64,000 nt of DNA from Syntrophorhabdaceae bacterium (lineage in GTDB: Bacteria; Desulfobacterota; Syntrophorhabdia; Syntrophorhabdales; Syntrophorhabdaceae), in NCBI GenBank assembly GCA_036504895.1, contig DASXUJ010000134.1, positions 1 to 64,000 of the forward strand, in the 5' to 3' direction. The position numbers and the translations under genes were made by a program. Below, piece after piece: positions 57,562-64,000 of the stretch (positions are counted from its first letter, which is position 1; the number at the start of each line of letters is the position of its first letter). Under the pieces are notes generated by a model. It was given only the letters and a program-made list of their open reading frames with translations, was not told where the DNA came from and searched no databases.

Positions 57562-59181
57562 ATGCATTCTGACGACGAAAAGAAGAAACCTGGGAAAGCG
57601 ATTTCCAGGCGGCAGTTTATCGCGGCGGGGGTGGCCGGGTCAGTGGTGGCGGCGGGCCTTTCGCTCACGAACTCGTCGGAAGCTGCCCCGATGCCTAAGA
57701 AGTGGGACGGGGAAGCGGACGTGGTGATCGCGGGGTTCGGGGGCGCCGGTGCGTGCGCGGCTATCGAGGCCGCGAAGGCAGGGGCGACGGTCATACTGCT
57801 CGAGAAGGAGCAGATAGGCGGGGGCTCCACGACCCTTTCGGGGGGCGCCGTATATGCGGCGGGAACTCCGCTCCAGAAGAGTCTGGGGATCGAGGACTCG
57901 GCCGACGATATGTTCAAGTACCTGAAGGCCTGCGGACACGGCAGAGCCGACGATGCGCTCATCCGCATTACCTCGGACAGGTCGGCCCAGAACGTGGCGT
58001 GGCTCGAAAGCCTGGGGGTCGAGTTTCCGAAAGACCTTCTCTATACAAGCGGCATGGAGGAGGAGCCCGAGTATAAGGCGGTTACCCCGGCTAAGAAGAG
58101 GGGCCACAGGGCCAAGGGCACGGGCGGGGCGGTCTACAAGGCGCTCGCGAACGAGGTGGCCAAACAAAAGAACGTGAAAGTCATGACCGCGACCCAGGCC
58201 GTGCAGCTCATCACGAAACCGGGCGCGACCGCGGCGTGTGGTGAAATCGTGGGTGTAAAGGTGCGGCAGCGGGGCAAGGAGCTCAATATTCGCGCAAAGA
58301 AGGCCGTTATCCTCACCACAGGGGGGATCATGGCCACCGATATGGCGCGGCCGTGGCTCCTCGATTATTCCCCCTCCATCGCGAAATGCGTTCCTGCCGG
58401 CGCCCGGGGCGCCACCGGGGACGGGTACCGGATGGGCATATCCCAGGGGGCTGCGCTGGGGGCCCTGAACAGCGGGGGCATTCTCCCGGCCGTCCTCTTC
58501 CCGGGCCAGACCATGGCGGGCATCGTCTACATCAACATCTGGGGCCTGCCCAACATTTACGTCGACCCAAAAGGCAACCGGTTCGTTGACGAAGGGGCAT
58601 ACTATATCCTGGTATGCGAGCAGATGATCGCGAAAAGCAGCGCGAGCTCCTATTGCATCTTCGACTCCCAGACGCTGAAAAAGGCCCTGGAGCTGACGCC
58701 GAAAGGGATTGAGGCCACCCGGACCCTTGCCCTCGGTCTCGACCCGAGAGATATGGATAAAGCAGTAAAAGCGGGCGCCGTCTGGAAGGGAGAGACCGTG
58801 GGAGAGCTTGCCCGCAACATTGGCATCGACGCTTCAACCCTCGAGAAGACGGTTGCCGCATATAATGGGAACGCCCAGGCGGGCAAAGACACCGAGTTCA
58901 ACCGCAGGAAGGGGCTTGCCCCGATCGTTACGCCTCCCTATTACGCCTTTAAGGTGAACGTCGGCCTGGTCTGCCATAACGGCGGCCTGAAAATCAATCC
59001 GAATGCCCAGGTCCTCAACAGCTACGGGGAAGTCATACCGAAGCTCTACGCCGCAGGCCGCGACACGGCCGGTATTTTCGGCGAGCGCTACCCGGCCAGC
59101 GGCGCGGCGCTCATCGACCTCGTCACCTTCGGCCGCATCGCCGGCAGGAATGCCGCGAAGGAGCTTTCCGCAAAGAAATAG
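57562..59181 (+). CDS. Tat-exported FAD-dependent fumarate-reductase-like flavoprotein
   Basis: A 539-aa flavoprotein. A twin-arginine signal (I-S-R-R-Q-F-I-A-A-G, about residues 15-24) indicates folded export. The FAD-binding fold follows (V-V-I-A-G-F-G-G-A-G-A-C-A-A-I-E-A). Later come G-Y-R-M-G-I-S-Q-G-A and, near the end, L-Y-A-A-G-R-D-T-A-G-I-F-G-E-R-Y-P-A-S-G. The family covers flavocytochrome c fumarate reductase, urocanate reductase and 3-ketosteroid dehydrogenases. No heme domain is fused. It probably reduces a C=C bond in the periplasm with electrons from a cytochrome. ATG 57562 has GAGGAGG upstream. Confidence 0.88.
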   Translation: MHSDDEKKKPGKAISRRQFIAAGVAGSVVAAGLSLTNSSEAAPMPKKWDGEADVVIAGFGGAGACAAIEAAKAGATVILLEKEQIGGGSTTLSGGAVYAAGTPLQKSLGIEDSADDMFKYLKACGHGRADDALIRITSDRSAQNVAWLESLGVEFPKDLLYTSGMEEEPEYKAVTPAKKRGHRAKGTGGAVYKALANEVAKQKNVKVMTATQAVQLITKPGATAACGEIVGVKVRQRGKELNIRAKKAVILTTGGIMATDMARPWLLDYSPSIAKCVPAGARGATGDGYRMGISQGAALGALNSGGILPAVLFPGQTMAGIVYINIWGLPNIYVDPKGNRFVDEGAYYILVCEQMIAKSSASSYCIFDSQTLKKALELTPKGIEATRTLALGLDPRDMDKAVKAGAVWKGETVGELARNIGIDASTLEKTVAAYNGNAQAGKDTEFNRRKGLAPIVTPPYYAFKVNVGLVCHNGGLKINPNAQVLNSYGEVIPKLYAAGRDTAGIFGERYPASGAALIDLVTFGRIAGRNAAKELSAKK

Positions 59182-59201
59182 CCTTGCCCTCCCAATCGAA
59201 C

Positions 59202-59224
59202 CCCCCGCCCGGCAAGGGCGGGGG
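59202..59224 (+). terminator. GC-rich hairpin after the flavoprotein gene
   Basis: CCCCCGCCC (59202-59210) pairs with GGGCGGGGG (59216-59224) around GGCAA. Very stable, but the T-run is missing, so intrinsic termination is uncertain. Confidence 0.5.
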
Positions 59225-59427
59225 CGAAAGGGAAGTACGACCATTTTCCCTCCCATTTCGATCTATTTCACGCCAATAATTGACTTTAATTGAAGGAGAC
59301 TTAACTTTTTATTAGTGGATTAGTGAAATATATGTATACACTTGATTATCAAAGACATGGTAATACCGCTTCCTTCGACAGCGGTAAAGATGTGCGGGAG
59401 AAACCGAAATACTGACAGGAGGAATCC

Positions 59428-59972
59428 ATGATGAAGAAGTTTACTCTGGTTGTGGCGCTCTTAGTGTTTTCTCCGATCCTGCTGCTTGCCTCAGAGTGCA
59501 CGCCTAACGACATTAATCTCCTTGTCGGGAAATGGGTGTGCACTAAATCCGCGACGGTGGTCCCGTCTTTCACGGACCAACCGCCTTATTATCAGGTATC
59601 GGATAACAATTATTTGTATATTTCGATAACCTGAACCTCCAGGTTACGAAGGATTCTGCGTGCGTGGTAAATTGGAGCTCCTCTCCCAGGAATGGTTTTG
59701 CCGGGATATACGTGGTGCGGGACCAGTATGGTCCTATCGGCCGATATCTTGATGAATGTCCTGCAAACGGTGTAATAGAGTCTTTCCGCGGGACCTATGC
59801 TATCACCACTACGAACTGTTTAGCAGATCTGCATGGGTATGGGTCTGCCACCGGCGCAGTTTCCTTCCTCACAGTGGAAAAGACGAACTCCAGGAAAATC
59901 CGGATTCAATATGGTAACAACACTTTAGGTTTCAGTGTAAGCCTGTCGTGCACCTTGCAATCGCGCCGCTGA
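59428..59972 (+). pseudogene. frameshifted secreted-protein gene
   Basis: ATG 59428 (GGAGGAAT upstream) starts a signal peptide (K-K-F-T-L-V-V-A-L-L-V-F-S-P-I-L-L-L-A-S) and about 45 further residues before a TGA at 59632. The protein clearly continues in another frame around 59617 with Y-F-D-N-L-N-L-Q-V-T-K-D-S-A-C-V-V-N-W-S to the stop at 59970. A single-base change in the T-rich run TTATTTGTATATTTC would restore about 180 aa. Either a true frameshift or an assembly error. The family is not recognised; four Cys suggest disulfides. Confidence 0.65.
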
Positions 59973-60027
59973 TATTTTTTTGTTATGGACAAAATGGTGG
60001 TGAAGAGTCCATTAGGGGGTGAAGTCT

Positions 60028-61026
60028 TTATTCTTGCCTTTGGGCCGACATAACGGCCTTTTGGTCGGAATAAAGATTTGGCCCCATTTCCGCCGGATCA
60101 TGGGCCATCTCCTTGGCCGTATTATACTTCGCAAAGAGAAAGATCCTGAATACATAGAATGACGCGAGAAGGGATACGAGTTCTTCCAGGAGCTCGGGCC
60201 AACCGATCACGCCGGCGAAACATATGGCGAGATTCAGTCCAATCATATTTGAGTGGGGCAGCACGAGCCTTGCGAAAGAGAGATAGTTCTTTTTCAATTC
60301 CAGGTACACCTGGGCCATGGTCGCAACAGGAAGCAGGATGGGACAGAAATAAAGATAGTAATCCAGGTCCATAAAGTTGTGGATGTTAATCTCACGAAAC
60401 CCGCTGTCCGTGAGAAGAGCGGGCGTATTCCATCCGAAAATCCTTTGGCCCCAGCTTAGCTCTTCCATGGCGTCAAGGAAAAAGACAAGTACCAGCAACC
60501 AATAGCACGCGAGTACGTATCTTGGCCCCTTGGTCGCCTGTTCGTTTCCGGCTTTCATTTTTATCACCGAAATGCCCAGAACGATGGCGTTCAACAGCAT
60601 CAGCACCGCCGTGAGTGTCTCGAGGATGCCATCCTCGCGGTAGGCGATATTATGACCATCTTTGCTGAAGAGTGCGTAGCCGACGGTAAATGCAAACCCT
60701 ATAACGGAAGAGAGACATAAAACAGGAACCGGCGAAAGCAGGCCCGGGCCAGGCAGGGGATCTCTCACAAATATACTCTTTACTCTGCTCCACCAGTATT
60801 CATCTCTTGCCTTTATAAGCACCAATCCGGAGGCAAGAGTCATTGCCATCATAAACCAGGCCGCGATGTTCACTCTTCGCATCGTAACGGGGAGAATGTG
60901 GTGGTCCTGACTGCAACAATTCTCCAATAAGGCGATTATATCTGCCTGGAATATACGATAACAGAACATTGCCGCTATGCCGAGCAAAACCAATAGCAGC
61001 CCCGCCATTCCTCTTCCATCATTCAT
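60028..61026 (-). CDS. polytopic membrane protein, function unknown
   Basis: A 332-aa protein with eight or so hydrophobic spans (for example G-L-L-L-V-L-L-G-I-A-A-M-F-C-Y at 9-23, A-A-W-F-M-M-A-M-T-L-A-S-G-L-V-L at 55-70). A conserved-looking motif D-A-M-E-E-L-S-W-G-Q-R-I-F-G-W lies near residue 190 in a loop, suggesting a functional acidic site. The pattern recurs in uncharacterised membrane proteins but I cannot name a family. Single gene on the minus strand. Confidence 0.7.
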   Translation of the reverse strand: MNDGRGMAGLLLVLLGIAAMFCYRIFQADIIALLENCCSQDHHILPVTMRRVNIAAWFMMAMTLASGLVLIKARDEYWWSRVKSIFVRDPLPGPGLLSPVPVLCLSSVIGFAFTVGYALFSKDGHNIAYREDGILETLTAVLMLLNAIVLGISVIKMKAGNEQATKGPRYVLACYWLLVLVFFLDAMEELSWGQRIFGWNTPALLTDSGFREINIHNFMDLDYYLYFCPILLPVATMAQVYLELKKNYLSFARLVLPHSNMIGLNLAICFAGVIGWPELLEELVSLLASFYVFRIFLFAKYNTAKEMAHDPAEMGPNLYSDQKAVMSAQRQE

Positions 61027-61265
61027 TCTTGTCTCCCGCGAAATGACTAAAAAAGGGCTTATACTTTATACCTCCCGCCGCTGTCAAGATAAATTATGAA
61101 ACCTGCCTGAGGCGGACTCCCTCCTCTGCAAGTGGTGTTGGTGTTCGGTCTTGCGCCGCCCTGAAATATACCTCATGAGAGGCGCCCTTTACTTCCTCAC
61201 TTTGAATAAACGGCTACGGCGGAAAGGGAAGTGAAAAGTGAAAAATCCTTTTTTCTGAGGAAAAT

Positions 61266-61973
61266 TTACCCGCCCAGATAGGCGTGAATGACCTTCTCGT
61301 TGTGAAGCAGGTTGGCGGATGTGTCTTCGAGCGCGATGCGGCCTGTTTCGATTACGTAGCCCCGTTGGCTGATCTCCAAGGCCATTCGCGCGTTTTGTTC
61401 TACCAGGAGGATGCTTGTGCCCTGTGTGTTTATTTCCGCGATGATGTGGAAAATCTCACGGACCAGGATGGGAGAGAGCCCCATCGACGGCTCGTCCATC
61501 AACAGAAGCCTGGGTCTCGCCATCAATGCCCGTCCCAGGGCCAGCATCTGCTGCTCGCCGCCGGAGAGGTTTCCTGCGGGGAGCTCCTGCTTTTTGCGCA
61601 GCACGGGAAAGCGGGTGAAGACGGCCTCCATATCCTCTTTCAGCCTGTGGGATTTTCCGGTAAAGGCCCCCATTTCCAGGTTTTCCCTCACTTTCAGCGT
61701 CGTGAGGATCGCCCGTCCCTCGGGGACCTGAACTATGCCGCTACGGACAATCGCCTGGGGGGAATGGCCGGCAATATCCTTCCCTTCGTATTTGATCGTT
61801 CCGCCGGTTATTTTCAGTACGCCGGAGATCGCGTTCAGGGCCGTGCTTTTGCCCGCGCCGTTGGCGCCGATGAGAGCAACGATCTCACCCTCTCCCACCT
61901 TCAGGGATATTCCCTGTAGGGCCTTGATGTGGTTGTAATTTACGTATACGTCATTAAGCTCCAGGATCGTCAT
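61266..61973 (-). CDS. livF: branched-chain amino acid-type ABC transporter ATPase LivF
   Basis: A 235-aa ATPase. Walker A G-A-N-G-A-G-K-S-T (about 36-44), signature N-L-S-G-G-E-Q-Q-M-L-A-L-G-R-A, Walker B L-L-L-M-D-E-P-S-M-G-L-S and H-loop region all intact. The LivF-specific start I-L-E-L-N-D-V-Y-V-N-Y is present. ATG 61973 overlaps the livG stop. Energises import of branched-chain or other hydrophobic or aromatic compounds; livF/G/M/H sets in anaerobes often serve organic-acid uptake too. No binding protein gene lies in the window. Confidence 0.92.
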   Translation of the reverse strand: MTILELNDVYVNYNHIKALQGISLKVGEGEIVALIGANGAGKSTALNAISGVLKITGGTIKYEGKDIAGHSPQAIVRSGIVQVPEGRAILTTLKVRENLEMGAFTGKSHRLKEDMEAVFTRFPVLRKKQELPAGNLSGGEQQMLALGRALMARPRLLLMDEPSMGLSPILVREIFHIIAEINTQGTSILLVEQNARMALEISQRGYVIETGRIALEDTSANLLHNEKVIHAYLGG

Positions 61974-62731
61974 CAATGTTCTTCCTTACCCAGATAGGCT
62001 TCTATGACAAGAGGATTACTCTTCACCTCGTCGGGGGACCCAAGGGCGATCAATTCCCCGAAATTGAGCACCGCCACCTGGAGACAGACGCCCATCACAA
62101 ATTTCATGTCGTGCTCGATGAGGCAGATGGTATAGCCCCGGCTGTTGATCTCAATGATCTCGCCGATCAGTTCTTCCGTTTCCGAAGGGTTCATTCCGGC
62201 TGCCGGCTCGTCTACCAGAAGCAGCTTCGGTGAAGTGGCCAGGGCGCGGGCGAGCTCCAGCTTCCTCTGTTCCCCATAGGAAAGGCTGTCTGCCCGGCGT
62301 TTCGCCTTATCGGCCAGGTGAAAGAGATCGAGGATCTCCATTGCCTCTTCGCGCATAGCCTTTTCTTCCTGCCCCTGTATGGGAAGATTCAATAACATTG
62401 CCACGGGCGAATAGGTATAGAGGCGATGCATACCGGCAAGTACGTTCTCCAGAAGGGTCAGTTCCTTGAAAATCCTGATATTCTGAAACGTGCGCCCCAT
62501 CCCCCGGGCAGCGATCGATGAAGGAGGAAGATTGGTGATGTCGGCGCCGTTAAAGACGACCCGTCCCGAGGTAGGGCGGGAGAGGCCGCTGATGATATTG
62601 AAGAGCGTGGTTTTCCCGGCCCCGTTCGGACCGATGAGGCCGAAGATCAATCCTTCCCCGACCTTCAGGGAGAGGGAATCCAGGACCCTGAGCCCGCCGT
62701 AGTCTTTTGTGATGTTTTCCAGTCGCAGCAT
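61973..62731 (-). CDS. livG: branched-chain amino acid-type ABC transporter ATPase LivG
   Basis: A 252-aa ATPase. Walker A G-P-N-G-A-G-K-T-T (about 36-44), signature S-Y-G-E-Q-R-K-L-E-L-A-R-A and Walker B L-L-L-V-D-E-P-A-A-G-M-N. R-G-M-G-R-T-F-Q-N-I-R-I-F marks LivG. It overlaps livF and starts 9 nt after livM. Heterodimer partner of LivF. Confidence 0.93.
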   Translation of the reverse strand: MLRLENITKDYGGLRVLDSLSLKVGEGLIFGLIGPNGAGKTTLFNIISGLSRPTSGRVVFNGADITNLPPSSIAARGMGRTFQNIRIFKELTLLENVLAGMHRLYTYSPVAMLLNLPIQGQEEKAMREEAMEILDLFHLADKAKRRADSLSYGEQRKLELARALATSPKLLLVDEPAAGMNPSETEELIGEIIEINSRGYTICLIEHDMKFVMGVCLQVAVLNFGELIALGSPDEVKSNPLVIEAYLGKEEH

Positions 62732-62740
62732 CTGTTTTCG

Positions 62741-63574
62741 TCAATCCTTCTTCTTCACTCTTATGATCCCGTTGGGCAGGTAAATCACCACAAGCACCAG
62801 GATCAGGCCGTTCAAGGCCAGGCGGTAAGGCCCTATGAATCTCAGCAATTCGGGCAGAACGGTGAGGATAGTGCTGCCCGCCAGGGGCCCCCAGAATGTT
62901 CCGGTACCGCCTAAAATAGCGAAGGTCAGTATGTCTACGGCAAAGTCGAACCCATACTCCCGGGGCGAGAGAAAAAAGGTGAAATGGGCATTGAGGCCGC
63001 CGGCCACGCCCGCGATAAAAGCCCCGATCACGAAGGCCCACACTTTGAACGAGGTGGTCTTGATGCCCATTACCGTTGCGGCCACTTCATCTTCCCGAAT
63101 GGCCTCCAAGGCCCGGCCGAACCGGGAATTCCTGAGCTTCAGGAAAAAATAGATGAGCACCGCCATTACCGCGAGGAGGTGCCAGAGCTCCGTCTTTGGC
63201 GGTACGCCGTTTAAGCCCACCGAGCCTCCGGTGATGGTCATATTGAGAAACGCTACCCTGACCACTTCCCCAAAGCCAAGGGTGGCCATGGCAAGGTAGA
63301 CGCCCGACAGCCTTAAAGTCGGTGCGCCGATAACCAGGGCTACGAAGGCCGGCAGCATGCCGCCGGCAAGGAGCGAGAGGCCGAAGGGGGCGCCCAGCTT
63401 CATGGTAAAGAGGGCAGCCGTATAGGCGCCGATCCCCATGAACGCGGCATTCCCCAGCGACAATTGCCCGCAGGCAAGGGTAATGTAGATCGAAAGGGCC
63501 AGCATGCCATGGACGAGGATGGTATAGACGAGGGTGTTATAGGTTTGCCAGAAGGACATCAAAAATTCGTTCAT
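62741..63574 (-). CDS. livM: branched-chain amino acid-type ABC transporter permease LivM
   Basis: A 277-aa permease with eight or nine spans. The typical LivM patterns are present: L-S-L-G-N-A-A-F-M-G-I-G-A-Y-T-A-A, A-M-A-T-L-G-F-G-E-V-V-R and the coupling-helix region F-G-R-A-L-E-A-I-R-E-D-E-V-A-A. The C-terminal part has F-A-I-L-G-G-T-G-T-F-W-G-P-L-A-G. Start ATG 63574 lies 10 nt after livH. Confidence 0.92.
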   Translation of the reverse strand: MNEFLMSFWQTYNTLVYTILVHGMLALSIYITLACGQLSLGNAAFMGIGAYTAALFTMKLGAPFGLSLLAGGMLPAFVALVIGAPTLRLSGVYLAMATLGFGEVVRVAFLNMTITGGSVGLNGVPPKTELWHLLAVMAVLIYFFLKLRNSRFGRALEAIREDEVAATVMGIKTTSFKVWAFVIGAFIAGVAGGLNAHFTFFLSPREYGFDFAVDILTFAILGGTGTFWGPLAGSTILTVLPELLRFIGPYRLALNGLILVLVVIYLPNGIIRVKKKD

Positions 63575-63584
63575 CCTTCCCCCC

Positions 63585-64000
63585 TCATCCTTTCCGCTCT
63601 ATGGCAGAGCCGAATATGCCGGAGGGCCTGACAAGGAGGATGATGAAGAGCAGGCCGAAGGAGACGGCATCGCGAAAATCCGAAGAGATGTAGGCCACGC
63701 TCATTATCTCCGAAAAACCGAGAATCAGTCCGCCCAGCACCGCGCCCCTGATATCCCCCATGCCGCCCAGAATGATGACGGCGATCCCGCGGTGCATGAT
63801 CGGACCGCCCATGAAGGCGTGAACTGCATTGAAATTGATCCCCGTCAGCACCCCGGCAGCCCCGCCCAGGGCGGAGGCGACGAACGCAGTCAGCTGGAAC
63901 GTGCGCTCCACGGGAATACCGAGCAAGGCGGCGGTGCGGGGACTTTCCGCAACGGCGCGCACTGCTTTGCCCCACTTTGTCCTGTTCAGGAGGAAGATAA
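63585..64000 (-). CDS. livH: ABC transporter permease LivH (5' part outside window)
   Basis: The C-terminal 137 residues of the second permease. The coupling helix G-K-A-V-R-A-V-A-E-S-P-R-T-A-A-L-L-G-I, then A-L-G-G-A-A-G-V-L-T-G-I and V-I-I-L-G-G-M-G-D-I-R-G-A-V-L-G are LivH hallmarks. The N-terminal spans and any substrate-binding protein gene are expected beyond the right edge. Confidence 0.9.
   Translation of the reverse strand, partial: IFLLNRTKWGKAVRAVAESPRTAALLGIPVERTFQLTAFVASALGGAAGVLTGINFNAVHAFMGGPIMHRGIAVIILGGMGDIRGAVLGGLILGFSEIMSVAYISSDFRDAVSFGLLFIILLVRPSGIFGSAIERKG

Noticed and set aside
59341-59427. Riboswitch before the 59428 gene
   Set aside because: Only one simple hairpin (ACCGCT/AGCGGT) is visible and no conserved core of a known riboswitch could be matched.
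59617-59640. TGA at 59632 as a second selenocysteine codon
   Set aside because: The homologous continuation is in a different frame, so read-through would not give the right protein; a frameshift explains it.

Overview
The window looks like chromosomal DNA of an anaerobic, diderm bacterium, most likely a deltaproteobacterium in the broad sense (Desulfobacterota, for example a Syntrophorhabdus-like syntroph). The evidence is indirect. A TolQRA set, lipoproteins and beta-barrels show an outer membrane. An octaheme cytochrome c, a TAXI-type TRAP transporter, a Tat-exported fumarate-reductase-like flavoprotein, a selenoprotein gene and moderately high GC fit that group. No rRNA or other taxon-defining gene is present.

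Layout. 1-7.5 kb: a metallo-beta-lactamase-fold hydrolase (cut by the window edge), an orphan promoter/terminator pair, tolQ-tolR-tolA-uppP, a convergent uppS plus VTT-domain membrane protein, and a VWA/MoxR pair. 7.7-9.2 kb: a duplicated cassette of a DUF2059 protein and a SelW-like (Rdx) protein. One SelW-like copy is read through an in-frame UGA as a selenoprotein, the other carries Gly at that position. 9.25-10.58 kb: a complete insertion sequence just upstream of mtgA. 11.4-13.8 kb: tandem heptamers, two palindromic repeat elements and typA. 14-18.3 kb: a NYN/OST-HTH protein and a FecR / OmpA-lipoprotein / CHASE2-HD-GYP signalling operon. 18.3-19.1 kb: smpB and ssrA (tmRNA) only 2 nt apart.

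From 19.3 to about 37.1 kb, directly behind ssrA, lies an accessory defence-type island. It holds HigBA-like and Phd-like toxin-antitoxin genes, an orphan Mu-like terminase small subunit, an unknown gene pair, and then a large cassette: SNF2 helicase, 1136-aa beta-class adenine methyltransferase, Fic protein, and DEAD-box Res-like helicase/nuclease. This is followed by a duplicated and truncated PD-(D/E)XK nuclease gene and several uncharacterised genes. Three copies of a 10-bp half-site lie between fic and res. It does not match the canonical type III R-M, DISARM or BREX gene lists that I know.

From 37 to 64 kb the content is metabolic and envelope-related: a SYLF lipoprotein, periplasmic and outer-membrane proteins, two sulfatases flanking a DUF4239 protein and an octaheme cytochrome c with TPRs, TauE/SafE, a TAXI-TRAP uptake operon, an SGNH hydrolase with Cys-rich repeats, an MFS carrier, a BrnTA module, the Tat flavoprotein, a frameshifted secreted-protein gene, a membrane protein, and a livFGM(H) branched-chain amino acid-type ABC operon running off the right edge.

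The points most worth a second look are the hidden selenoprotein with its decayed duplicate, the SNF2/Mod/Fic/Res cassette and its operator array, the 134-bp duplication inside the nuclease gene, a 14-codon leader ORF coupled to the cytochrome gene, and a promoter-terminator unit without an ORF upstream of tolQ.
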